From NCBI RefSeq assembly GCF_002379085.1, contig NZ_NBZW01000034.1, positions 1 through 37,589 of the forward strand: a stretch of 37,589 nt of DNA, given 5' to 3'. Positions 15,084 to 25,693 of the stretch are shown piece by piece. Within the stretch, counting starts at the first letter, position 1; each line of letters starts with the position of its first letter. The DNA comes from Polaromonas sp. AET17H-212. GTDB taxonomy: Bacteria; Pseudomonadota; Gammaproteobacteria; Burkholderiales; Burkholderiaceae_C. Made by a program: the position numbers and the translations under genes. The notes beneath the pieces were generated by a model, which was not told the origin of the DNA, made no database searches, and saw nothing but the letters and a program-made list of their open reading frames with translations.

Positions 15084-16571
15084 ATGGCAAATTTCAATGA
15101 AGGCGACGTGGGCTTCGCCCCATCGCAAACCATGGGCCGCAGCGTCGCAGATGACACCTCCGACCTTGGCAGTTCGTCACAGATCCCGTCGAGCTTCGCG
15201 CCTGTCGGGCAATCAGCAATCCGGACCAGCGCCAGAGCGCCGGCGGAAAGCCAGTTTGCCGTTGGCGAGGTCACTGGCGACGCACCAATGGGAGCCGGCG
15301 AGTCGTCACAAGCCGGCGCGCATGAAGAAGTGGCCAGCGCCGAAGCCGCGGAATCGGGCGAGGAGTTCATGGAGGCCAGCGCCGAGCAGATGGCCGAGGC
15401 CGCAGCCAGCCAGGAAAGTGCCGTGTCGGATCTGCGCGGCATGGAAGGTTTTGAAGAGCGCGAATCCTCCCAGGAAAGCGAAGAGTCGGTGCTGCTGCCA
15501 GAGGCCGGCCAGGGGGCCGAAGGCGGCGAGCTGGCGCAGCAGGAGTTCCTGCCTGTCCTCGCAGCGCTGGTGCCGACACTGGTCTCGACGATAGGGCCCA
15601 TGGTTGCCAGGACGGTGGTCGGCAGGCTCTCGCCCAAGGCGCAGCGTGTCATCAAACGCTTGCCCGCTGGCAACCTGATACAAGGCGCCGCCAGCGCGAT
15701 CGGCGGAGCGGGCCTGGGCAGTGGGCTTTCCGGAGCGGCTGCCGGACTGTTGAAAGGAGCGCCCGGCCTGGGCGGCGCCAGCAACCTGCTTGCACTCATC
15801 GCCAAGTTGATCCAGTCGGCCCAGCAGGCGCCGGCGAAAGGCGGAAAAGAAAGTGGCATGGAGGTCGACGAGTCATTCGTCACTGAGGCGGTTGCCGCGA
15901 TTGAAGCGATTGTTGATCGCGACGACCGTGTGCAAATCACGCAGACCACGCTGATACCGTGGCGGCGGCTGTGCGCCCTTCGCATCCAGTTCCCAAGCGG
16001 ATCCTCGTTCCGCGGAACCGGCTTCCTGGTCGGCCCGCGTGCAGTGGTCACCGCCGGGCACTGCGTCTACCTGCGCAACCAGGGTGGCTGGGCTCGCAAG
16101 GTCGAAGTCATTCCGGGGTGCAATGGCACGGCGCGGCCATTCGGCCAGGTCGAATCGATGGCGTTCCGTTCGGTCGGTGGCTGGGTGAACAGCAACAAGC
16201 CCGAGAGCGACTACGGCTGCATCGTGCTGCCTGCCGGTGCGTTCAACGGCAGGAATCTGGGCAGCTTTGGCTTCGCGGCATTCGAGGCGCCCGTACTTCT
16301 CGCGCAGCCGGCAGTGATTGCAGGGTTTCCAGGCGACAAGCCGCCGTACGAGATGTGGGGTGCAGCGCGAGCGCTCAAGGGTGTGACCGCCAAAACCCTG
16401 CTTTACAACACCGCAACCATGGGCGGCCAAAGCGGAGCGCCGGTCTACATCAAGAGAAACGGTCAGCGCTACGTGGTGGGTATCCACAACTACGGCTCGT
16501 CGACCGGCAACACCGCCACGCGCATTACCCGTCCGGTGTACGACCGGCTGCTGGCATGGAGCAAGCTCTGA
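15084..16571 (+). CDS. V8-like (S1B) trypsin-fold serine protease with long acidic N-terminal region
   Basis: A 495-residue protein; ATG at 15084 with CAGGAG upstream. Residues about 284-495 are a glutamyl-endopeptidase-like serine protease with an intact triad: H326 (VVTAGHCVY), D376 (ESDYGCIVL) and S450 (MGGQSGAPVY). Family marks GTGFLVGPR, GFPGDKP and VVGIHNYG are present. There is no signal peptide, unlike most members. Residues 1-150 are Ala/Glu/Ser-rich and acidic. Residues about 153-245 form a hydrophobic, Gly/Ala-rich region (EFLPVLAALVPTLVSTIGPM, then SPKAQRVIKRLP) that may be a propeptide, a membrane-active segment or an export region. The three-domain protein is probably made as a zymogen. 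The CnaB-like gene follows after 98 bp. Confidence 0.88.
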   Translation: MANFNEGDVGFAPSQTMGRSVADDTSDLGSSSQIPSSFAPVGQSAIRTSARAPAESQFAVGEVTGDAPMGAGESSQAGAHEEVASAEAAESGEEFMEASAEQMAEAAASQESAVSDLRGMEGFEERESSQESEESVLLPEAGQGAEGGELAQQEFLPVLAALVPTLVSTIGPMVARTVVGRLSPKAQRVIKRLPAGNLIQGAASAIGGAGLGSGLSGAAAGLLKGAPGLGGASNLLALIAKLIQSAQQAPAKGGKESGMEVDESFVTEAVAAIEAIVDRDDRVQITQTTLIPWRRLCALRIQFPSGSSFRGTGFLVGPRAVVTAGHCVYLRNQGGWARKVEVIPGCNGTARPFGQVESMAFRSVGGWVNSNKPESDYGCIVLPAGAFNGRNLGSFGFAAFEAPVLLAQPAVIAGFPGDKPPYEMWGAARALKGVTAKTLLYNTATMGGQSGAPVYIKRNGQRYVVGIHNYGSSTGNTATRITRPVYDRLLAWSKL

Positions 16572-16669
16572 CAGTTGCTTGCTTGAGCTGATCGAACGTC
16601 AGGGAAAGCTTCGCGCCGTGTCCCGCGCTTTGCGGCGGCACGGCGCTATCTGGCAGCGTGGGAGGCTAT

Positions 16670-17623
16670 ATGTCTGGAAGCGTTTACGGTAATGTGGTGC
16701 TGGCGGGCACCGGTGAGCCGGTGGCGGGAGCGACGGTAGTCTGCGGTAAGGGCGGTGCCTCGAAGACCGGTCGGTCGTTGCTGCCCTCGATGTCTGCGCT
16801 GACCGACAGCGCGGGCTGGTTCAGGTTCGAGAACCTGGCGGCGGGAGAGTGGCATTTGAAAACACAAGGCGCCGGCGGCTACAGCCCGCCCGAGGCCACC
16901 GTCAGCGTGTTCGACAATGCGCTGAGCGAGACGACGCTGGAGGTTGTCAGCCCTGCGCGACCTGACCTGTCGAACCGACCGGTATCGAGTTTCGGCCCGC
17001 GACCGGTGCAACGCGGCCATGTGCGCGGGCGGGTGATTGACACGGCCAGCGGCGCGCCTATCGGGTATGCCACGGTCATCGTCGTCAGCGGACCCGGCCC
17101 GGTGCCCGATCATGTGTTTGTTGCGAGTAGCGCGGGCTGGTTTGAGCTTGACGAAGTGCCGGTCGGCGACTGGCTGCTTCGCGCGCGCACGGATGCGGGG
17201 GCAACCGGCATTGCAACCGTGCGCGTAGTGGCGAACTCATTGAGCAAGGTGACGATAGCGGTGGACGGACTGCCGGCCACCGAGCGACCGTCGCGGCCGT
17301 TCGAACCCGTCTTCGACACGGAGGGACGCACCATGATTGGTCGCCTGATCGGGCGCGTGGTTTATGCCGACGACGGCAGGCCGGTTGCCAACGCAACGGT
17401 GACCATCTTGCGCGGAGCCGGCCCGGCGCCAGATATCGCGCCCACGACGGATCGCAACGGCAGCTTCGCGCTTGACGATTTACCGGCGGGTTCGTGGTTG
17501 CTGCGTGCCATCGGGCCGGGTGGCGAGGCCGGGCTGGTGCAGGTAAGCGTGCGACCGGGCAGCATCGCCGATGCGGTCATCAAGCTCACTGGCCACGATG
17601 ACAACAATGACCAGGCGACATGA
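16670..17623 (+). CDS. Protein of three carboxypeptidase-regulatory-like (Ig-like) repeats
   Basis: A 317-residue protein; ATG at 16670 with GGAGG four bases upstream, preferred over a GTG at 16658. It consists of three repeats of about 85-95 residues. Each has the layout G.V.G.V....G.P...ATV....G..., then a turn and strand such as DSAGWFRFENLAAGEWHL, SSAGWFELDEVPVGDWLL or DRNGSFALDDLPAGSWLL. This is the carboxypeptidase D regulatory-like / CnaB-type beta-sandwich pattern. Linkers contain SNRPVSSFGPRPVQRG and ATERPSRPFEPVF. There is no signal peptide or anchor. It lies 98 bp after the protease and is probably co-transcribed. A binding or scaffold role is inferred; it could be a protease partner, substrate or inhibitor. 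Confidence 0.82.
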   Translation: MSGSVYGNVVLAGTGEPVAGATVVCGKGGASKTGRSLLPSMSALTDSAGWFRFENLAAGEWHLKTQGAGGYSPPEATVSVFDNALSETTLEVVSPARPDLSNRPVSSFGPRPVQRGHVRGRVIDTASGAPIGYATVIVVSGPGPVPDHVFVASSAGWFELDEVPVGDWLLRARTDAGATGIATVRVVANSLSKVTIAVDGLPATERPSRPFEPVFDTEGRTMIGRLIGRVVYADDGRPVANATVTILRGAGPAPDIAPTTDRNGSFALDDLPAGSWLLRAIGPGGEAGLVQVSVRPGSIADAVIKLTGHDDNNDQAT

Positions 17624-17678
17624 CCACCGAGATCTTCGGCTTTTTACGTCGGTGCGGGAGTGACGGCGCATCGCCGCC

Positions 17679-17743
17679 TGCGCAAGGTGTTTTCGGGCTG
17701 TGGCCCAATGAAATCGGACTCAAACAGCTATCTATTTCATAGC
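17679..17743. repeat. Dispersed repeat, copy D (rearranged)
   Basis: A perfect core GCTAT-CTATTTC-ATAGC at 17727-17743 is preceded by GAAATCGG, which matches the reverse orientation of the family. GCGCAAGG and CGGGCTG.GGCC to the left resemble the right half in the forward orientation. It may be a composite or decayed copy. It lies between the convergent CnaB-like and exonuclease genes. Confidence 0.5.
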
Positions 17744-17755
17744 GTATCGAGGCAC

Positions 17756-18367
17756 TCAGACACTGGCGTATTTCGCCATCAGCGCAGCAACGGCAGGTTT
17801 CGCGCAGCGCTGCAGGGTCATCAGCAAGGCATGGTCGGGCTGGCCCACGCGGTAGCGGGTGCGCAGGTCATGCTGGATCTGCCCCAGCAGCGACGCCGCC
17901 ATTTCCGCGTCCGCCAGCGCCCGGTGCGCACGGCCGGCGCGCGGCAGGTGGTGGTAGTCCACCAGCACGCCCAGCTTGTGGCTGGGAGCCTGAGGGTACA
18001 GCCGGCGCGCGACCAGCAGGGTGCAGGCAAAGGGCTGCGCCGCCGCCGCCCCGGCACGCGCCAGCTCGGCCTGCCAGAACTTGCGGTCAAACGCCGCGTT
18101 GTGCGCCACCATGGGCGCGTTGCCGACAAAGCGGCTGGCCTCGCGCATCACGCTGGCGGCCTCGGGCGCCGCGGCCACCATGGCGTTGCTGATGCCGGTC
18201 AGGCTGGTGATGAAGGCGGGAATGTGCACGCCGGCGTTCATCAGGCTCTGGAAGCGGTCGACCACGCAGCCGTTTTCAACCAGCACGATGGCCACCTCGG
18301 TGGCGCGGTCACCCATGGCGGGCGACAGGCCGGTGGTTTCAAAGTCGATGACGGCGATGCAGCTCAT
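17756..18367 (-). CDS. DnaQ-like 3'-5' exonuclease (DEDDh family)
   Basis: A 203-residue single-domain exonuclease resembling the DNA polymerase III epsilon subunit. The DEDDh residues are visible: D8 and E10 (VIDFETTGL), D94 (AHNAAFDRKF), and H148 with D153 (RAHRALADAEM). LTGIS marks the second conserved block. There is no clamp-binding or alpha-binding tail of the E. coli DnaQ type, so an accessory exonuclease (proofreading-like, RNase T-like or repair) is likelier than replicative proofreading. Its ATG overlaps the stop of a 39-codon ORF (ATGA), suggesting coupled translation with the upstream genes. Confidence 0.88.
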   Translation of the reverse strand: MSCIAVIDFETTGLSPAMGDRATEVAIVLVENGCVVDRFQSLMNAGVHIPAFITSLTGISNAMVAAAPEAASVMREASRFVGNAPMVAHNAAFDRKFWQAELARAGAAAAQPFACTLLVARRLYPQAPSHKLGVLVDYHHLPRAGRAHRALADAEMAASLLGQIQHDLRTRYRVGQPDHALLMTLQRCAKPAVAALMAKYASV

Positions 18368-18483
18368 GCGGCAGGCTCCGCCGGCAGCATGGCCCAGAGC
18401 GGCACGGCCTCGATGCCGTCGGCCGGCTTGTAGCGATGCAGCCCCGGGTACACCACATACCAGCTATCAAGCTTCCGGTTCAT
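18364..18483 (-). CDS. Possible 39-residue protein between hepT and the exonuclease
   Basis: ATG at 18483; begins MNRKLDSWYVVYPGLHRYKP and ends AMLPAEPAA. It starts 10 bp after the hepT stop, and its TGA overlaps the exonuclease ATG, so it fills the gap exactly. The sequence is aromatic-rich and protein-like with unbiased composition. No strong ribosome binding site is seen, and translation could be by coupling to hepT. No family is recognised. Confidence 0.5.
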   Translation of the reverse strand: MNRKLDSWYVVYPGLHRYKPADGIEAVPLWAMLPAEPAA

Positions 18484-18493
18484 GGCAGGGATC

Positions 18494-18844
18494 TCAACGC
18501 AGCTGATACCTCAGCAACTCCTGGCTCAATGCGTTCTCAAGCTGAGGGAGATCCCGTGTGACGGTGTTGAACAGGGTTTCATGTTCAACCTGCTCATAGC
18601 CGTGCGCCAGTATGTTGCGCAAGCCGATCACCTGCCGCCATGGCACATTGGGCATCTGCCCACACTGCGCCACGTCTATGCGGCTGGCAGCTTCACCGAG
18701 ATTGATAAACAGTTTTTCCGTCGCCAGACAAAGCACCCGGTTCGCCAGGAACCTTTCGAGCGTCTGATCTGCAAGCAATCCGCGGATCTCCTGCACAAAC
18801 TGCAGCATATCGGCCAGATGTGCCGGCGTGCGATCAATCGTCAT
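18494..18844 (-). CDS. hepT: HepT-type toxin (HEPN RNase, type VII toxin-antitoxin)
   Basis: A 116-residue HEPN protein. The RX4HXY active-site motif is present as RNILAHGY (R76, H81, Y83). In the studied HepT-MntA systems, HepT is an RNase toxin and the motif tyrosine is AMPylated by MntA, which inactivates it. The preceding helix PNVPWRQVIGL is typical. The start overlaps the mntA stop (ATGA). The protein is full length and the motif intact, so the toxin is probably functional. Confidence 0.9.
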   Translation of the reverse strand: MTIDRTPAHLADMLQFVQEIRGLLADQTLERFLANRVLCLATEKLFINLGEAASRIDVAQCGQMPNVPWRQVIGLRNILAHGYEQVEHETLFNTVTRDLPQLENALSQELLRYQLR

Positions 18845-19140
18845 TCAAAAACGGGTCGCAATTGCGGCTCAATGGCCATGCGCCGGTAGGCATTGCGGAG
18901 AATGGAGGGAAACGCCAGGTCAATTTTTCGTCCGTCGAACGCAGCAGACAACTCGTCCTGCATGTCAACCAGGGCAAAGCCGCTGGGGGCCTCTCCCGGA
19001 ATAAACTCCACCAGCAAATCCACATCGCTCTCAGGACGCTCCTGCCCCATGGCTGCTGACCCAAACATGCTCATCTTGCGGACGTGATAACGCCTGCAGA
19101 TCTCGGCGATCTGTGAGCGTTGGGCCGGTGCAATGTTCAT
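18841..19140 (-). CDS. mntA: MntA-type antitoxin (minimal nucleotidyltransferase)
   Basis: A 99-residue nucleotidyltransferase with the GSxxxG-x9-DxD signature: MSMFGSAAMGQ (G27, S28), then SDVDLLVEF (D39, D41). The third acidic residue is probably D74 in KIDLAF. In characterised pairs MntA transfers AMP to HepT. Antitoxin-first order and a 4-bp overlap with hepT are typical. The start lies only 24 bp after the gyrB stop on the same strand, so the module could be read through from gyrB. Confidence 0.9.
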   Translation of the reverse strand: MNIAPAQRSQIAEICRRYHVRKMSMFGSAAMGQERPESDVDLLVEFIPGEAPSGFALVDMQDELSAAFDGRKIDLAFPSILRNAYRRMAIEPQLRPVFE

Positions 19141-19164
19141 GCTGCAAATTATGCGCTGAACACC

Positions 19165-21795
<2,631 letters not shown>

Positions 21796-21844
21796 TCAGT
21801 TTTACCTACGGTGAACTACTTTTTCTCAATCTCTTGAATGACCA

Positions 21845-21866
21845 AACCCGCTTTGGCTAGCGGGTT
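21845..21866. other. Hairpin in the dnaN-gyrB gap
   Basis: AACCCGCT and AGCGGGTT pair across a 6-base loop. On the minus strand there is no following T-run, so this is more likely a processing or partial-termination structure than a full terminator. Confidence 0.3.
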
Positions 21867-21904
21867 CGGTGGGACGGCGGTTTGATTTTTTTTGCTGGTA
21901 CAGC

Positions 21905-23011
21905 TCAAATCCGCATCGGCATCACAACGTACTTGAACGCCGCGTTGTCGGGAATGGTCAGCAGCGCCGAGCTGTTCGAATCGGCCAGCTCGATCTTCAC
22001 CATGTCCTGGTCCATGTTGGCCAGGGCGTCGATCAGGTAGGTCACGTTGAAGCCGATCTCGATGGCGTCACCGCCGTAGTCGATGTCGAGCTCGTCGACC
22101 GCTTCCTCCTGCTCGGCATTGTTGGACGCCACACGCAGGGTGCCGGGCTCGATGTTCAGGCGCACGCCCTTGAACTTCTCGCTGGTCAAGATGGCGGTGC
22201 GCTGCAGCGACGCCAGCAGCGGCACGCGGCCCAGGGTGATGATGTTTTTGTGGTTCTTCGGAATCACACGGTTGTAGTCGGGGAATTTGCCCTCGACCAG
22301 CTTGGTGACGAACTCCATGCCTTCGAACGAGAACTTGGCCTGGTTGCCGGCGAACTGCATCTCGATCGCGCCTTCCTTGTCGCTGAGCAGGCGCTGCATC
22401 TCGAGCACCGTCTTGCGCGGCAGGATCACTTCCTGGCGCGGCACTTCCACGTCGAGCGTGGCCGACGAGAACGCCAGCCGGTGGCCGTCGGTGGCCACCA
22501 GGCTCAGTTGTTTGCCTTCGGCGACGAACAGGATGCCGTTGAGGTAGTAGCGGATGTCATGCACCGCCATCGCAAACGAGACCTGGTTCAGCAGCTCTTT
22601 CAGCACCTTTTGCGGCACCGAGAAGCTCGGGCCGAAGTTGGCGGCTTCCTGCACCAGCGGAAAGTCTTCGGCCGGCAGCGTCTGCAGCGTGAAGCGGCTC
22701 TTGCCACCCTTGAGGATCAGCTTGTTCTGCGCCGACTCGAGCGACACCGTCTGGTCGCTGGGCATGGAACGCAGGATGTCGATGAGTTTGCGTGCACCGA
22801 CCGTGGTCGTGAAGTTGCCCGTGTCACCGTCCAGCTCAGCTGTCGTGCGGATCTGGATTTCCAGGTCGCTGGTTGTCAGTTGCAGCTGCGAGCCGGTCTT
22901 GCGGATCAGCACGTTGGCCAGAATCGGCAGCGTGTGCCGACGCTCAACAATGCCCGCGACCGATTGCAGAACCGACAAAACTTTATCCTGGGTGGCTTTA
23001 AGAACGATCAC
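21905..23011 (-). CDS. dnaN: DNA polymerase III beta subunit (sliding clamp)
   Basis: Ring-shaped processivity factor of the replicative polymerase. The 368-residue protein starts MIVLKATQDKVLSVLQSVAG, with RHTLPILANVLI in the first domain and MPMRI at the C-terminus as usual. Three clamp domains of about 120 residues are present. It lies 269 bp downstream of dnaA, a larger gap than in E. coli, and this gap contains origin-like sequence. Confidence 0.98.
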   Translation of the reverse strand: MIVLKATQDKVLSVLQSVAGIVERRHTLPILANVLIRKTGSQLQLTTSDLEIQIRTTAELDGDTGNFTTTVGARKLIDILRSMPSDQTVSLESAQNKLILKGGKSRFTLQTLPAEDFPLVQEAANFGPSFSVPQKVLKELLNQVSFAMAVHDIRYYLNGILFVAEGKQLSLVATDGHRLAFSSATLDVEVPRQEVILPRKTVLEMQRLLSDKEGAIEMQFAGNQAKFSFEGMEFVTKLVEGKFPDYNRVIPKNHKNIITLGRVPLLASLQRTAILTSEKFKGVRLNIEPGTLRVASNNAEQEEAVDELDIDYGGDAIEIGFNVTYLIDALANMDQDMVKIELADSNSSALLTIPDNAAFKYVVMPMRI

Positions 23012-23042
23012 TGTCTTAACCTCTTATTTCTTTAATTCAAAT

Positions 23043-23054
23043 TAGTAGTAGTAG
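23043..23054 (+). promoter_or_regulatory. DnaA-trio-like repeat
   Basis: Four consecutive TAG triplets, followed by ATAAGG, lie between an AT-rich block and a DnaA-box-like site at 23073. The orientation is right for DnaA loading from the box onto one strand. Confidence 0.55.
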
Positions 23055-23190
23055 ATAAGGGAAGCCCGTTTCTGTGGACAGCCCTATTTTCTTCTTTTTG
23101 ATCAACTACTTGGCGCTTGTTTAACCTTGTGGTCAGACCACTCCCTACCCTGCCGCTTGATATGAACAACTTCCGGAAATCCACTTCCCC

Positions 23191-23199
23191 TGTGGATAA
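23191..23199 (-). promoter_or_regulatory. DnaA box (perfect consensus)
   Basis: TGTGGATAA, the complement of TTATCCACA, in the dnaA-dnaN gap. Confidence 0.75.
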
Positions 23200-23280
23200 G
23201 TCATCAGTTGTTCAAAAGTTGTCCCCATGGTTGTCAGGCGAGCCTGAAACCGGTGGAAAGTGGCTGAAAAAGTATTCAAT

Positions 23281-24711
23281 TCAGCCTTTCAGGGTTTGTT
23301 CCAGCACGTGCAGCTGCTGATTGAGTTCGGTCATCTGCTGGCGCTCGGCGGCCATCTTGCGCACGGCATGCAGCACCGTGGTGTGGTCGCGGCCGCCAAA
23401 CAGCTCGCCAATCTCCGGAAGGCTCTTCTGGGTCAGTTCCTTGGCCAGGTACATGGCAATCTGGCGCGGCCGGGCAATGCTGGCGGGCCGCTTCTTCGAA
23501 TACATGTCGGCGACTTTAATCTTGTAATAGTCGGCCACGGTCTTCTGGATGTTCTCGACCGATATCTGGCGGTTCTGGATGGACAACAGGTCGCGCAGGG
23601 CTTCCCGTGCCAGCTGGATGGAAATTTCCTTGAGGTTGAAGCGCGAGTAGGCGAGGATCTTGCGCAACGCGCCTTCCAGCTCGCGCACGTTGGAGCGCAC
23701 GTTCTTGGCCACAAAAAACGCGACCTCCTCGGGCATGACCGTGCCTTCGGCCTCGGCCTTGCGGATCAGGATGGCCACACGCATCTCCAGCTCGGGCGGC
23801 TCGATGGCCACTGTCAGCCCGGAGTCAAAACGCGAGATCAGGCGCTCGTGGATATCCGTCAGCCCCTTGGGGTAGGTGTCGCTGGTCATCACGATGTGCG
23901 ACTTCTTGGTCAGCAGCGCCTCGAAGGCGTTGAAGAACTCTTCCTGGGTGCGGTCCTTGTTGGCGAGGAACTGCACGTCGTCGATCAGCAGCAGATCGAG
24001 TGAGTGGTAACGCTCCTTGAACTCGTCAAACGTCTTGCGCTGGTAGGCCTTAACCACATCCGACACAAATTGCTCGGCGTGGATGTAGAGAACTTTGGCG
24101 GCCGGGTTGTCGGCCATCAGCTTGTTGCCGATGGCGTGCATCAAGTGGGTCTTGCCCAAGCCGACGCCGCCATAGATGAACAGCGGGTTGTAAAGCTGGC
24201 CCAGGCTGCTCGCCACATGCATGGCGGCGGCCCGGCCCATGCGGTTGGCCGTCCCCTCGATCAGGGTGTCAAAGGTCAGTGCGGTGTTGAGCCGGCTCTT
24301 GAACGGCGCACCGGCGGCGTCTTCGGCAACGCCCAGGCCCGCCGGCTCGGTGACGCCGTTGCCCTCGAAGCTGCGTGTCAAAGGTGCAGACCGGATGCCG
24401 GGTTCGCGCTGAGCGAGCGCTAACTCAAGGTGAATGCTGTGGCCGGAAACCTTCTCCAGCAGGGCCGAAATACGGCCGGCGTATTGCGCGCGTATCCAGT
24501 CCAGCTTGAAGCGGTTGGCCACTTGAATGGTGACTTTGGACAGGTCGCCGGCGACCTCGGCCACGAGCGGGCGGATCCAGGTATTGAACTGTTGCTCGGG
24601 GAGTTCCTGCGCCAGATGGTCTACGCAGCTTTGCCACAAGTCCTGGCTTGAGCTGTGAACGGCTCCCTCACGCATGGTGTTTGGGGGCTGGATAGTCGCA
24701 TTGGCCAGCAT
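23281..24711 (-). CDS. dnaA: Chromosomal replication initiator protein DnaA
   Basis: AAA+ initiator that binds DnaA boxes and melts oriC. From the ATG at 24711 the protein has 476 residues. The frame is open to 24876, but upstream residues lack family similarity, and another ATG at 24675 is possible. Domain I has [25 protein letters not shown]. Domain III has Walker [17 protein letters not shown] and Walker [14 protein letters not shown]. Domain IV has the DnaA signature near [23 protein letters not shown]. DnaA boxes upstream at 24721 and 24771 suggest autoregulation. Confidence 0.97.
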   Translation of the reverse strand: MLANATIQPPNTMREGAVHSSSQDLWQSCVDHLAQELPEQQFNTWIRPLVAEVAGDLSKVTIQVANRFKLDWIRAQYAGRISALLEKVSGHSIHLELALAQREPGIRSAPLTRSFEGNGVTEPAGLGVAEDAAGAPFKSRLNTALTFDTLIEGTANRMGRAAAMHVASSLGQLYNPLFIYGGVGLGKTHLMHAIGNKLMADNPAAKVLYIHAEQFVSDVVKAYQRKTFDEFKERYHSLDLLLIDDVQFLANKDRTQEEFFNAFEALLTKKSHIVMTSDTYPKGLTDIHERLISRFDSGLTVAIEPPELEMRVAILIRKAEAEGTVMPEEVAFFVAKNVRSNVRELEGALRKILAYSRFNLKEISIQLAREALRDLLSIQNRQISVENIQKTVADYYKIKVADMYSKKRPASIARPRQIAMYLAKELTQKSLPEIGELFGGRDHTTVLHAVRKMAAERQQMTELNQQLHVLEQTLKG

Positions 24712-24720
24712 GCTTTTGCT

Positions 24721-24729
24721 TGTGGATAT
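24721..24729 (-). promoter_or_regulatory. DnaA box, one mismatch
   Basis: TGTGGATAT, next to an AT-rich block and 10 bp upstream of the dnaA start codon. Confidence 0.5.
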
Positions 24730-24770
24730 TTTTAATTTTTGGCACCCGTTATTGTAGTCGGCTGGCGTAG

Positions 24771-24779
24771 TTATCCACA
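24771..24779 (+). promoter_or_regulatory. DnaA box (perfect consensus TTATCCACA)
   Basis: An exact match followed by a run of A. About 60 bp upstream of the dnaA start. Confidence 0.75.
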
Positions 24780-24892
24780 AAAAAAGGACTTCGGGTTTTA
24801 ACCTAGACAGCGCCGGCCCGGCCCTGCGCGGCCCTGGCACCGGCGTTGTCAGGGGGATCTCAGCATTTACCGGCAATGCGGCCCCTAACTTG

Positions 24893-24920
24893 TTGCCAGC
24901 GTTGGGAAATCTGCGATAAT
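24893..24920 (+). promoter_or_regulatory. rpmH: Probable sigma-70 promoter of rpmH
   Basis: TTGCCA at 24893-24898 and GATAAT at 24915-24920 are 16 bp apart, with an extended -10 (TGCGATAAT). It would give a leader of about 175 bases before rpmH. Confidence 0.5.
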
Positions 24921-25102
24921 CGTGGGTTTCCCTGATTCATAGCGGGTCGGCGCGCCGTGGTGATGCTTGTTTTCAAGCACCGTTTACGCCTTGCGGGCCC
25001 TGCTGACTTGCAGAGTTGGTTGTGTTGTACAGCCGCCAGGATTGAATCGCAGAATTTTCAGATTTTGCACAAGGGAGCTTTTTGTAGCTTGTAGGACCCA
25101 TC

Positions 25103-25237
25103 ATGAAACGCACATACCAACCTTCCAAAGTCAAGCGCGCCCGTACGCACGGTTTCCTGTCACGCATGAAAACACGTGGCGGCCGCGCAGTGATTGCGGC
25201 CCGTCGCGCCAAAGGCCGCAAGCGCCTGGCTGTCTAA
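25103..25237 (+). CDS. rpmH: 50S ribosomal protein L34
   Basis: A 44-residue basic protein of the large ribosomal subunit: [20 protein letters not shown] at the start and [11 protein letters not shown] at the end, an almost universal sequence. It is the first gene of the plus-strand rpmH-rnpA-yidD-yidC-mnmE cluster; rnpA follows after about 45 bp. Confidence 0.98.
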   Translation: MKRTYQPSKVKRARTHGFLSRMKTRGGRAVIAARRAKGRKRLAV

Positions 25238-25282
25238 GCTCCGGGTCCAGCAGGCCTATTGCTTCGCGGATGCCTGGCGCTA

Positions 25283-25693
25283 GTGCAGCGGCTTAAAACC
25301 CGACCCCAGTTCCAGGCAGTCCTTGCTGGCGCCATTGTTGCAAGAACAACGCATTTCGCATTGCACCGCAATGCGCTCGATGCCATGAACGCGCAAACCG
25401 TGCCCAGCAAGACCCATGACACGCCGGACCTGTTTCCCGTTCAGGATGTCTGGGTCGGGGCGATGGTGCCTAAACGCTGGGCCAAACGAGCCGTCACGCG
25501 CAACGCCATCAAAAGACAGATCTACACCGTGAGCGCCGATTTTTCGCCTCGCCTGTCCCATTCCGGGTGGGTGATCCGTTTGCGTCGTGATTTTTCGCGC
25601 CAGGAATTTGTCAGCGCCAGCTCGGAAGCGCTCAAGCAGGCCGTGCGCAGCGAAGTGCAGGCCTTGCTACAGGCCGGAGTTCAAGCCGCATGA
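25283..25693 (+). CDS. rnpA: Ribonuclease P protein component
   Basis: Protein subunit of RNase P, which trims 5' leaders of precursor tRNAs. From the GTG at 25283 the protein has 136 residues and begins with VQRLKTRPQFQAVLAG, as expected for the family. A TTG at 25259 would add eight residues and has a slightly better upstream purine stretch, so the start is not settled. The RNR-like signature KRAVTRNAIKRQIY and WVIRLRRDF are present. It overlaps yidD by 4 bp. Confidence 0.92.
   Translation: MQRLKTRPQFQAVLAGAIVARTTHFALHRNALDAMNAQTVPSKTHDTPDLFPVQDVWVGAMVPKRWAKRAVTRNAIKRQIYTVSADFSPRLSHSGWVIRLRRDFSRQEFVSASSEALKQAVRSEVQALLQAGVQAA

Larger units (their letters stand above)
23012..23280. other. 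Candidate oriC: dnaA-dnaN intergenic region
   Basis: A 269-bp region flanked by dnaA and dnaN. An AT-rich block (about 23015-23045) runs into TAGTAGTAGTAG (23043-23054), which matches the DnaA-trio pattern [T/A]A[G/A], then a G/C-rich stretch and a DnaA-box-like TGTGGACAG at 23073-23081. A perfect box, TGTGGATAA, lies at 23191-23199, and weaker candidates lie nearby (TTGTCCCCA near 23219). Box, GC-rich spacer and trio in this order match the basal unwinding arrangement described for bacterial origins. Confidence 0.65.
24712..25102. other. dnaA-rpmH divergent intergenic region
   Basis: A 391-bp region with an AT-rich part next to dnaA (TATTTTTAATTTTTGG near 24726), two DnaA-box-like sites (24721, 24771), and the rpmH promoter. 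The rpmH leader has a small hairpin (GCTTG-TTTT-CAAGC near 24964-24977). It could be a second origin half or only dnaA control sequence. Confidence 0.55.
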
